Assembly (NCBI GenBank): GCA_964616755.1
Contig: CAZTSI010000012.1
Span: 1-64,000, forward strand
Direction: 5' to 3'
Source of the DNA: CAYNFR01 sp964616755
GTDB taxonomy: Bacteria > Bacteroidota > Bacteroidia > Chitinophagales > Saprospiraceae
Length of the DNA stretch: 64,000 nt
The number at the start of each line of letters is the position of its first letter. Positions within the stretch are counted from its first letter, which is position 1. The translations under genes were made by a program, and so were the position numbers. Below, in pieces: positions 56,273 through 64,000 of this stretch. Under the pieces are notes generated by a model. It was not told the origin of the DNA, ran no database searches, and was given only the letters and a program-made list of their open reading frames with translations.

Positions 56273-58324
56273 ATGAGTGTTAAACCTTATATTCATAGAG
56301 ATATTAGTTGGCTAGACTTCAATTATCGGGTGCTTCAAGAATCCAAGGATAAAACTGTGCCCCTTTTTGAGCGACTTAAGTTCTTAGCTATATATTCCTC
56401 CAATCTCGATGAATTCTTTCGAGTACGCGTAGCGAGTCATCGCCAATTTTTGCGAATGGGCAAGAAAACAGTAAAGGATCTTGGCTTTGAGCCAGCAGAC
56501 ATTTTAAATCAAATATTGGAAATAGTTAATGAACAACAGTTAGAGTTTAGCTCGATATTTTTTAAAGATCTAATCCCAGCGTTTAAAAAACAGGGGATTC
56601 ACATTATCCGAAGGCAAGAAATGTCCAAGGAGCAAGAAGTCTTTATTCAGGAGTTCTTTACGCAAAATCTATTACCATTCGTGCAGCCCGTCCTACTTAT
56701 AAAAAATAAGATAAAGCCCTTTCTGAATAATGCCTCACTATACCTCACACTACAATTAGAAGATAAAAAAACACAAGAAAGGGTACTCGCACTGGTTAAG
56801 GTGCCTTCGGATCACCTCAATCGTTTTGTTGAGTTACCTGGAAGCAAAGAAGATGAACACACCATTATTATTCTTGATGACGTGGTTAGGCACACGATGT
56901 CGTGGATTTTTCCTGGATACAATATTCTCCAATCCTATTCTATAAAACTTACCCGCGATGCGGAATTATATATTGAAGATGAATATTCGGGCGATTTGCT
57001 CACTAAAATAAGAGCCAGTGTCGCTAAAAGGCAAATTGGTCCTGCCTCCAGATTGGTGTACGATCGCAGCATGCCCAAAGAAGTATTGGCAGAATTAAAA
57101 GAGGTCTTTGAATTGTCGAAATTTGATTTACTTCCTGAAGGACGCTACCATAACAACTTTGATTTTTTTCAATTTCCAAAATTCAACAAAAGCAACCTTT
57201 CCGAAAGTGAATGGCCGCCCATTCATATACCCTTATTAGAAAACACAGATAGCATTTTTGAACACATCGACAAACGCGATCATCTCATTCATCCACCTTA
57301 TCATTCCTATGAGTCCGTGATCAATTTTTTTGAAGTAGCAGCAAAAGACCCTGCAGTATCTCACATTAAAGTTATACAATATCGTGTCGCTGCGCAAAGT
57401 CGCATTATGGAGGCTCTCATTAGGGCAGCCGAAGTGGGTAAGCAAGTGACCGTATTCGTCGAGATTAAGGCACGCTTTGACGAATCGGCTAATATTAATT
57501 GGGGCGAACGATTAGCTAATGCGGGTGTCAAAGTATACTGGTCCATACCAGGTATAAAAGTACATGCCAAAATTGCAACGATCATCAGAAAGGAACAAGG
57601 CAAAACCCAGTTTTATTCGTATTTCAGTACGGGAAATTTTCATGAAAAAACAGCCTTTCTTTATTCTGACGTCGGTCTATTCACAAAAAATCAAAAACTT
57701 ACGCTTGAAAGCATAAAACTTTTTAACTATTTAGAAACTCGAAATGCAGAGGGGATTCAATTTGAGCATTTAGGGGTGGGTCAATTCAATTTAAGAACAA
57801 TGCTTTCTGAACTAATTGATAATGAAGTTAGAAATGCCAAAAATGGAAAACCAGCCGGCATAACGATAAAACTCAATAGCTTACAAGATCCAGAGTATAT
57901 TGATAAACTCTATGATGCAAACAATCATGGAGTAAAGATTAATCTTATAATCAGAGGACTTTGCTCAATAGCGCCTGGATTGAAAGGGATCAGCCAAAAT
58001 ATTGAAGGGCGAAGTATTGTGGATAAATATTTGGAGCATGCGCGGATTCTCATTTTTCATAATGATGGAGACCCTAAATATTTCATTTCTTCAGCGGACT
58101 GGATGTTTCGAAATTTGAATAGACGCATAGAAATTCTTACCCCTATTGAAGATCAAAACATTAAAAATCACTTACAACAACTGATTAACCTTCAGCTTGA
58201 TGATAATGTTAAAGCGCGATCGCTAAATGCCGGCGAAATCAATAAATACATTGATAATAAAAATCAAATTAGAATTCGCTCTCAATTAGAGACGTACCTT
58301 TACATAAAAAGAAATGAACATTAA
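56273..58324 (+). CDS. ppk1: Polyphosphate kinase 1
   Basis: The 683-residue enzyme polymerises ATP-derived phosphate into polyphosphate. N-terminal YIHRDISWLDFNYRVLQE, the ATP-binding YSSNLDEFFRVR and the phospho-acceptor His431 in GIKVHAKIA are present, followed by YFSTGNFHEKTA. It directly abuts purB, whose ATG follows the stop without a gap. Complete length for the family. Confidence 0.96.
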   Translation: MSVKPYIHRDISWLDFNYRVLQESKDKTVPLFERLKFLAIYSSNLDEFFRVRVASHRQFLRMGKKTVKDLGFEPADILNQILEIVNEQQLEFSSIFFKDLIPAFKKQGIHIIRRQEMSKEQEVFIQEFFTQNLLPFVQPVLLIKNKIKPFLNNASLYLTLQLEDKKTQERVLALVKVPSDHLNRFVELPGSKEDEHTIIILDDVVRHTMSWIFPGYNILQSYSIKLTRDAELYIEDEYSGDLLTKIRASVAKRQIGPASRLVYDRSMPKEVLAELKEVFELSKFDLLPEGRYHNNFDFFQFPKFNKSNLSESEWPPIHIPLLENTDSIFEHIDKRDHLIHPPYHSYESVINFFEVAAKDPAVSHIKVIQYRVAAQSRIMEALIRAAEVGKQVTVFVEIKARFDESANINWGERLANAGVKVYWSIPGIKVHAKIATIIRKEQGKTQFYSYFSTGNFHEKTAFLYSDVGLFTKNQKLTLESIKLFNYLETRNAEGIQFEHLGVGQFNLRTMLSELIDNEVRNAKNGKPAGITIKLNSLQDPEYIDKLYDANNHGVKINLIIRGLCSIAPGLKGISQNIEGRSIVDKYLEHARILIFHNDGDPKYFISSADWMFRNLNRRIEILTPIEDQNIKNHLQQLINLQLDDNVKARSLNAGEINKYIDNKNQIRIRSQLETYLYIKRNEH

Positions 58325-59653
58325 ATGTTAACAGCTATATCCCCAATTGATGGTCGCTATGCCAGCAAAACAGAGGTGCTTACTAAGTATTATTCTGAAG
58401 CGGCACTTATAGAATATCGGATAAGAGTAGAGATTGAATATTTTTTATTTCTAAATACCCTAGGTGTTATTTCACTTAACGAAGATGAAGTCAATTCATG
58501 TCGAAAATTAGTGAATAATTTTAATATCACAAAGGCTGAAAGAGTAAAGGAAATAGAGAACATAACTAATCACGATGTAAAAGCTGTAGAATACTTTATT
58601 AAAGAAAATCTAAAGCCCTATATCAGTGCTGACTATCTTGAATTTGTGCATTTTGGGCTAACTTCTCAAGATATCAATAATACAGCAATGCCCTTAATGA
58701 TTATTGAAAGTGTGAGGGAGGTAATTTTCCCCCAATTGATTCGACTAAAAATTTGTCTAGCCACCATGGCTAACGAATGGAAAGATATACCCATGCTCGC
58801 CCACACCCATGGACAGCCTGCCTCACCATCAAGCTTAGGTAAAGAGTTATATGTTTTTGTAGATCGCTTAGATTTTCAAATTCAGCTCTTAGAAGAATAT
58901 CAAATGCAAGGAAAATTTGGTGGCGCTACGGGTAATTTCAATGCACACAAAATTGCATATCCAGCGATTGATTGGCCAAATATGGCGGATAATTTTTTAA
59001 AAAAACTTGGCTTGAATCGACAAAGATGGACGACACAAATAGAACATTATGATCACTTAGCCTCATTATTTCAACTATTGGCACGAATAAACACAATCCT
59101 TATTGATCTGAGTCGTGACTGTTGGTCATATATCTCGATGAATTACTTTAGACAACGAGTCAATGCAACTGAAGTAGGTAGTTCTGCAATGCCGCACAAA
59201 GTAAATCCCATTGATTTTGAAAATGCAGAGGGCAATTTATCTTTGGCGAATAGTACATTTGAATTTCTAGCTGCCAAATTGCCAATTTCAAGACTTCAGC
59301 GAGATCTAACGGACAGCACTGTTACTCGTAATATTGGAGTGCCTATGGCTCATTCGCTTATTGCATATCAAGGTCTTGAAAAGGGACTAAGCAAGCTCTT
59401 ATTAAATAAAGAAGCCATCCATAATGACCTTACTAATGAATGGGCCGTTATTTCCGAAGCTATTCAAACGATCCTGCGCAGAGAAGGCGTAGAGCGCCCT
59501 TATGAATTATTGAAAGATTTTTCGAGAGGTAAAGCGAAACTAAGCAAACAAGACTTCGATAGTTTTATACAATCATTACCTATTTCATCTCAAGTTAAAA
59601 TAGAGCTTACGCATATTACGCCACATAACTACATAGGCTATACCCTATCGTAG
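58325..59653 (+). CDS. purB: Adenylosuccinate lyase
   Basis: The 442-residue enzyme of the fumarase/aspartase superfamily cleaves SAICAR and adenylosuccinate in purine synthesis. The C3 signature GSSAMPHKVNPIDFENAEGN is intact, with the catalytic serine in SSAMPHKVNP, and the His in HTHGQPASPS is present. It is co-transcribed with ppk1 and convergent with purM, another purine gene. Confidence 0.96.
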   Translation: MLTAISPIDGRYASKTEVLTKYYSEAALIEYRIRVEIEYFLFLNTLGVISLNEDEVNSCRKLVNNFNITKAERVKEIENITNHDVKAVEYFIKENLKPYISADYLEFVHFGLTSQDINNTAMPLMIIESVREVIFPQLIRLKICLATMANEWKDIPMLAHTHGQPASPSSLGKELYVFVDRLDFQIQLLEEYQMQGKFGGATGNFNAHKIAYPAIDWPNMADNFLKKLGLNRQRWTTQIEHYDHLASLFQLLARINTILIDLSRDCWSYISMNYFRQRVNATEVGSSAMPHKVNPIDFENAEGNLSLANSTFEFLAAKLPISRLQRDLTDSTVTRNIGVPMAHSLIAYQGLEKGLSKLLLNKEAIHNDLTNEWAVISEAIQTILRREGVERPYELLKDFSRGKAKLSKQDFDSFIQSLPISSQVKIELTHITPHNYIGYTLS

Positions 59654-59673
59654 CTTGGATATTTTGATGGCCT

Positions 59674-60849
59674 TTAGCTGAGGTAGATATATTGACCTTT
59701 GTTATCTTTAATCGTCAGACGAGTCGATGTACTCGACTCCACATGTCCAATTATTTTAGTATCTATTCCGTATCTAGACCCGATTTCGATTAAATTTTTC
59801 GCCTGGCTTTCTGTTACGTAACACTCTAATCGATGCCCCATGTTAAAGACTTCATACATCTCTTGGCGAGAGGTTCTGGATTCTTCTTCAATCAACTGGA
59901 AAAGAGGAGGGATATCAAACAACGTATCTTTAATTATGTGAACATTCCTAACAAATTTCATCACCTTCGTTTGCCCACCTCCACTACAATGGATCATACC
60001 TGCTGGACGGAGACCTTCCTTAAGCATCGTATTAATCACTGGCAAATAGGTCCTTGTTGGCGATAAGACTAATTTGCCTAATGGAATTGTCTGTCCCTCT
60101 ATTGATATGGTGTCCGTCAATTTTTTGGTGCCGGCATATACTAGCGAAGGATCAATAGCCGGATCATAACTTTCAGGATACTTAGAGGCATATTCATGGG
60201 CAAAAACATCATGACGAGCGCTCGTCAATCCATTGCTCCCCATGCCCCCATTATAGTTAGATTCATAATGAGCTTTACCATACGAAGCAAAGCCTACGAT
60301 GACCATGCCCGGTTCTATCTGTATTTCGATGACTTCCTTTTTTGGTATGCGACCAAACGCCGTAATACCAACATCAATTGTTCTAACTATATCACCGACA
60401 TCAGCCGTTTCGCCCCCCGCCAATGTTAATTTGACGCCCTGATTTCCCATCTCCTCAATGAATTCTTGGGTATAGGCTATTATTTCCGCAATCACCTCCC
60501 CAGAAATAAGGTGTTTATTGCGCCCAATGGTGCTGCTGATGATAATGTTATCCGCACAGCCAACACAAGCCATATCGTCAATATTCATAACAATCGCGTC
60601 TTGAACAATACCTCTCCAAACACTTATGTCTCCTGTTTCTTTATAGTAGATATAGGCTAAACTTGTCTTGGAACCCGCTGTGTCAGCATGCATGATATTT
60701 ACATAAGAACTGTCATTGGCAACTAAGTCAGGCAAAATTTTACAAAAAGCATTTGGAAACAAACCTTTCTCTAAGTGCTTAATGGCCTTGTGTACCTCTT
60801 CTTTATTAGCTGAGACGCCTCGTGCACTATATTTTGAGGGATTATTCAT
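59674..60849 (-). CDS. purM: Phosphoribosylformylglycinamidine cyclo-ligase (AIR synthase)
   Basis: The 391-residue protein starts with YSARGVSANKEEVHK and has the ATP-binding region TAGSKTSLAYIYY, AIVMNIDDMACVG and TLAGGETADVGDIVRT. This long, Bacteroidota-type PurM closes the imidazole ring of AIR. The C-terminal domain has GLRPAGMIHCSGGGQTK. It is convergent with purB across 20 bases. A TAGCTTTG -7-like box at 60880-60887 lies 31 bases upstream. Confidence 0.88.
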   Translation of the reverse strand: MNNPSKYSARGVSANKEEVHKAIKHLEKGLFPNAFCKILPDLVANDSSYVNIMHADTAGSKTSLAYIYYKETGDISVWRGIVQDAIVMNIDDMACVGCADNIIISSTIGRNKHLISGEVIAEIIAYTQEFIEEMGNQGVKLTLAGGETADVGDIVRTIDVGITAFGRIPKKEVIEIQIEPGMVIVGFASYGKAHYESNYNGGMGSNGLTSARHDVFAHEYASKYPESYDPAIDPSLVYAGTKKLTDTISIEGQTIPLGKLVLSPTRTYLPVINTMLKEGLRPAGMIHCSGGGQTKVMKFVRNVHIIKDTLFDIPPLFQLIEEESRTSRQEMYEVFNMGHRLECYVTESQAKNLIEIGSRYGIDTKIIGHVESSTSTRLTIKDNKGQYIYLS

Positions 60850-61156
60850 GTCAATCGCGGTAGGTTATAGATCTACCCTCAAAGCTACTATAAGATTAAG
60901 AGATCGTTCATTCACATGTTTATTTACTTTAAATTTTACCTATTCAATCCAATTAAAAGATATAAAATCCCTGATAATGATGTGATTCGACCTACTTAAG
61001 AAAAGCCACTGTGGTTGGTTTCTGGCGTTGTAGTGGTACAGCGCTGTCGCTACCAAGACATAAATCGCGCATTGATAGGTGTTGAGCATATTCTATTCTA
61101 AACTTTTATCGATAAAAGACCTTACTAGCTACGTATTTACGTTATTAATCCTTTGA
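60850..61156. other. Intergenic region between purM and bshC
   Basis: This divergent region carries a minus-strand -7-like TAGCTTTG at 60880-60887 (for purM) and, near 61032-61055, a short imperfect hairpin (TGGTA ... GCG CTGT CGC ... TACCA) of unknown role. I see no gene or known RNA family. Confidence 0.4.
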
Positions 61157-61190
61157 TTTGTACTTTAGAGGTGGCTCAGCGCTAATTTTG
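61157..61190 (+). promoter_or_regulatory. Candidate promoter of bshC
   Basis: TTTG (61157-61160) is followed after 22 bases by TAATTTTG (61183-61190), within the range of the Bacteroidota consensus. The bshC ATG is only 9 bases after the -7 element, so the transcript would be almost leaderless if this is used. Confidence 0.4.
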
Positions 61191-61198
61191 TAAGAAAT

Positions 61199-62797
61199 AT
61201 GTATCGATCTTCTTTTCTCGGTTTTGATCATGTGCCTCAGTTTAGTCAAACAGATCGAGCTTATCAATTGCTTGACGAGCGCCTCCATGAATTCTACCGC
61301 TTTGTTCCTACAATTGACGGGTTTTCAGCAGCTATCAACGATAGGTCTAGGTATCGTACAGACAGGAAACTTCTAGTCAACACGCTCAAACTACAATACG
61401 CTACGATTCCTTTAGACGAGGCCGTAAAGCTAAATATTGATGCATTAGCCCTCAATACTACGTTTACAGTTATTACGGCGCATCAGCCTTCTATTTTGAC
61501 AGGACCACTTTACTTTATCTATAAAATTTGCAGCGTTATCAGCTTGAGCAGGAAACTAGAAATAGCTCATCCAGACTTCAAAATCGTCCCTACATTTATC
61601 ATGGGCGGAGAGGATCATGACTTTGATGAAATCGCTAACCTACAATTGTACGGTAAAAAATTTAGATGGCATACAGACCAAAAAGGATCCTGTGGTCGAA
61701 TGAATTTAGATGGCATTAAGGAATTTTTAGATAACGTGACGCAGGCGTTCGGTTTAACGCCCTTTGCAAATGAATTGAATGAAATGCTACGGCTGGCTTA
61801 TCGTTCGAGCTCAAGCTATGGAGAGTTTATGATAAGACTTGTTAACTCCCTTTTTGGTGAATATGGCCTGGTGATTTTAAACATGGATCACGACGAGCTC
61901 AAAAAACCATTTGTAGAATTAGTCATTAAGGATATTGAAGACGGCATTTCACAAAAAGAAGTGCAACGAACACAACATAAACTCGCGGGTGTAGGATTCA
62001 AAAGTCAAGCCTATGTCCGAGAAGTGAATGTGTTTTATCTTACTAACGACAGGCATCGGGTGATTGAAACAGAAAATAATAGCTATAGTATTGATAATCA
62101 TATATTTAGCAAAGAAGAATTATTCACTTTGTTTAGGAATAATCCTGGAGCTGTTTCTCCCAATGTTATTTTGCGCCCCCTGTACCAAGAGTTCAGCCTT
62201 CCGAATATTGCCTATGTAGGTGGCGGAGGAGAACTGGCTTACTGGCTCGAGAGGAAAAGTCAATTCGAGTCTTTTGGTATTTTTTATCCGATACTGATGC
62301 GGCGCGATTCTGTTTTGATCGTGGATCATAAATCAGCGCATCATATAAGAAAACAAGAATTAGATTATGCACTAATTTTTGAACGAGAAGAGCAGATCAT
62401 TAATCAACATGCTCTGCAATTATCTACAAAAAATATAAGTCTAGAAACATCAAAGCAATCGTTAAAAGACATGTATGATCTTATCGCTTCATTGGCCGTC
62501 AGCATTGATCCGACGTTGGGGGCTACGGTGGCCGCTGAGCATTCAAAGGCCGAAAAAAGTTTGGATTACTTAGAGTATAAAATGCTCAAGGCAGAAAAGG
62601 TCAAACATGAAGTTGCGCTTAATAGAATCGTCAAAATAAAGCGAGGTCTATTCCCCGAAAATAACAGCCTTCAAGAAAGAGTAGAGAATTTTATCCCTTA
62701 TTATCTAAAATACGGACGTCAGTGGATTGAAGAATTGCTCCAGCACTTAGATCCATTAGATCCTCGCTTTAAGATTTTGCAAGAGGAATCGGCATAA
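61199..62797 (+). CDS. bshC: Bacillithiol biosynthesis cysteine-adding enzyme
   Basis: The 532-residue protein matches BshC: ITAHQPSILTGPLYFIYKI, GGEDHDFDEIANL and the later YVGGGGELAYWLE. It ligates cysteine to glucosaminyl malate in the cytoplasm to make bacillithiol, a low-molecular-weight thiol found in Firmicutes and many Bacteroidota. bshA and bshB are not in the window. The 3' end overlaps the accD 3' end by 29 bases on the opposite strand. Confidence 0.92.
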   Translation: MYRSSFLGFDHVPQFSQTDRAYQLLDERLHEFYRFVPTIDGFSAAINDRSRYRTDRKLLVNTLKLQYATIPLDEAVKLNIDALALNTTFTVITAHQPSILTGPLYFIYKICSVISLSRKLEIAHPDFKIVPTFIMGGEDHDFDEIANLQLYGKKFRWHTDQKGSCGRMNLDGIKEFLDNVTQAFGLTPFANELNEMLRLAYRSSSSYGEFMIRLVNSLFGEYGLVILNMDHDELKKPFVELVIKDIEDGISQKEVQRTQHKLAGVGFKSQAYVREVNVFYLTNDRHRVIETENNSYSIDNHIFSKEELFTLFRNNPGAVSPNVILRPLYQEFSLPNIAYVGGGGELAYWLERKSQFESFGIFYPILMRRDSVLIVDHKSAHHIRKQELDYALIFEREEQIINQHALQLSTKNISLETSKQSLKDMYDLIASLAVSIDPTLGATVAAEHSKAEKSLDYLEYKMLKAEKVKHEVALNRIVKIKRGLFPENNSLQERVENFIPYYLKYGRQWIEELLQHLDPLDPRFKILQEESA

Positions 62798-63626
62798 GAG
62801 ATAAGAGATCATCAAGTTTATTTTTCAATGTTCTCCTATTGACCACCATATCTAGGAAACCCTTTTCTAGCAAAAACTCCGCAGTCTGAAACCCTTCGGG
62901 TAAATCGCGTTTGATCGTTTCCTTAATAACCCTCGGCCCGGCGAAGCCAATCAAGGTTCCTGGTTCGGACATGTTAATATCACCTAGCATAGCGTATGAC
63001 GCCGTCACTCCCCCAGTCGTCGGATCCGTCAAAAGAGAAATATAAGGTATCTTATTTCGGCTGAGTTGTGCAAGCTTAGTGGTTGTCTTTGCCAACTGCA
63101 TTAATGAAAAAGCTGATTCCATCATCCGTGCACCTCCACTTTTAGAAATAATCAACAAAGGCGCTTTATGCTCTATACAGTAATCTACGGCTCGAGCAAT
63201 CTTTTCACCTACAACACTTCCCATAGACCCGCCGATAAAGGAGAAATCCATGGCTGCTACAACTAAGCTATTCTTATTGATTCGTCCTACTGCCACACTC
63301 AAAGCGTCATTCAAAGATGTTTGTGCCCTAGCTGATTTGAGACGTTCGTCATATGACTTCACATCTTTAAACTCTAAAAAATTATAGCTGTATATATCTT
63401 CGAAGAGCAATTTATAGCGACTTCCAAATAAGATATTAAAATAATCGTGCGAGCCTATCCGAAAATGATTCTCACAATTAGGGCAGACAAATATGGCCTT
63501 TTCAATCTCTAAAATAGTAAATGTGCCCCCGCATGGCTTGCACTTCTGCCAAAAGCCGTCAGGAACTTCCTTTTTTTCTTGCGTGGATGTTTGAATACCC
63601 TCTTTAAGTCGTTTGAACCAACCCAT
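62769..63626 (-). CDS. accD: Acetyl-CoA carboxylase carboxyltransferase subunit beta
   Basis: The 285-residue protein begins MGWFKRLKEGI and has a four-cysteine zinc site (CKPCGGTF then CPNCENHF, about residues 29-54) followed by the crotonase-like carboxyltransferase domain with SGGARMMESAFSLMQ and the oxyanion region TDPTTGGVTASYAMLGD. It transfers carboxybiotin carbon to acetyl-CoA, starting fatty acid synthesis. Convergent with bshC. Confidence 0.96.
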   Translation of the reverse strand: MGWFKRLKEGIQTSTQEKKEVPDGFWQKCKPCGGTFTILEIEKAIFVCPNCENHFRIGSHDYFNILFGSRYKLLFEDIYSYNFLEFKDVKSYDERLKSARAQTSLNDALSVAVGRINKNSLVVAAMDFSFIGGSMGSVVGEKIARAVDYCIEHKAPLLIISKSGGARMMESAFSLMQLAKTTTKLAQLSRNKIPYISLLTDPTTGGVTASYAMLGDINMSEPGTLIGFAGPRVIKETIKRDLPEGFQTAEFLLEKGFLDMVVNRRTLKNKLDDLLSLMPIPLAKS

Positions 63627-63815
63627 AATATATATTTAGCGACAACATCGAGCGCTCAAGGGATTTCATATCACAAAGGTAATAGGAATCAACATATTTC
63701 CAACGAGAGAGCAACATTTGCGTCAACATTGTTCTGATTATGCCTTTTGCCAAATGCATGAGAACAATGACTCGAACTTTAAATTTCAAATTGCTGGCTG
63801 TACCAATAGTCCTTA

Positions 63816-64000
63816 TCACGCATACCTAAATGACTTTACTGTACTTACCAAATGAGATATTTTACTCGCTTCGGTATCCGGGTAAACTCCATGACCAAGA
63901 TTCATAATATGCCGCCCCCCAAAAGCGTGCATTGTCTCCTTTGCCTTTTTAGCTATTTGCTCCTTACTCGCATACAGTAAACACGGATCTAAATTACCTT
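63816..64000 (-). CDS. hemE: Uroporphyrinogen decarboxylase, C-terminal part (window edge)
   Basis: Reading leftward from the window edge gives 60 C-terminal residues before a TGA at 63816: GNLDPCLLYASKEQIAKKAK, then GRHIMNLGHGVYPDTEASKI and a basic end SFRYA. The GNLDP and HIMNLGHG motifs are diagnostic of HemE, which decarboxylates uroporphyrinogen III to coproporphyrinogen III. The 5' part lies outside the window. Confidence 0.9.
   Translation of the reverse strand, partial: GNLDPCLLYASKEQIAKKAKETMHAFGGRHIMNLGHGVYPDTEASKISHLVSTVKSFRYA

Noticed and set aside
61032..61055. Hairpin between purM and bshC as a riboswitch or terminator
   Set aside because: The stem is short and interrupted, no T-tract follows, and it matches no regulatory RNA that I recognise.
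63604..63819. 71-codon minus-strand reading frame overlapping the accD start
   Set aside because: It overlaps the accD start in another frame and sits between hemE and accD without any recognisable features.
1..64000. CRISPR arrays, insertion sequences, prophage or integron features
   Set aside because: No regularly spaced direct repeats, transposase or phage structural genes were found while reading either strand.

Overview
The window looks like Bacteroidota chromosomal DNA, possibly a Saprospiria-like lineage, although that rank is a guess. The evidence is a promoter upstream of the tRNA with the Bacteroidota spacing (TTTG-N19-TAnnTTTG), absence of clear Shine-Dalgarno sites, and lineage-typical genes: HU/SPOR protein, long LptD, DUF4221 lipoprotein, BshC, and alternative complex III next to a heme-copper oxidase. 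A 10-base N run at 1717-1726 shows that this is a scaffold, so the leftmost 1.7 kb may not be truly adjacent to the rest. I see no CRISPR array, insertion sequence, prophage or rRNA.

Layout. 1-1.7 kb: an unidentified fragment and a TolC-like protein. 2-11.5 kb: Gfo/Idh/MocA oxidoreductase with an MFS permease, a sugar nucleotidyltransferase, a diheme peroxidase lipoprotein, HU/SPOR protein, and hemL overlapping a histidine kinase/response regulator pair. 11.9-20.8 kb: envelope genes (lptD, MCE/MlaD protein, M23 peptidase), alaS, and a frameshifted GT61 glycosyltransferase. 21-25.2 kb: a cysteine-rich secreted peptide translationally coupled to a DUF4221 lipoprotein, a sterol-desaturase-family enzyme, tRNA-Arg with promoter and terminator, a TfoX-type pseudogene with three nonsense codons, and a DUF2975/HTH pair. 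25.5-32.4 kb: a catabolic group (GntP permease, RidA, D-serine-dehydratase-like enzyme, M19 dipeptidase, FGE-like lipoprotein, sodium/solute symporter). 32.5-37.9 kb: Tat-exported aminotransferase, ung, DUF423 protein, and an ECF sigma operon ending in a serine hydrolase. 38.3-38.7 kb: a nucleotide cyclase relic.

38.7-55.2 kb is one long leftward respiratory operon: actABCDEF, then oxidase subunit II, subunit I, heme O synthase, two subunit III genes, subunit IV, a cysteine-less Sco-like protein, a DUF420 protein and a small CPMC protein. Together they would oxidise menaquinol and reduce oxygen in one membrane assembly. Subunit II is unusual: an OmpA-like peptidoglycan-binding domain sits where caa3 oxidases carry a cytochrome c domain.

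55.3-64 kb: thyA, ppk1-purB, purM, bshC, accD and the 3' end of hemE.

The items most worth a second look are the CuA-OmpA fusion, the secreted peptide/DUF4221 pair, the coherent D-hydroxyamino-acid island in which the PLP enzyme carries an H-x-C metal motif, and the FGE-like lipoprotein that keeps both active-site cysteines.
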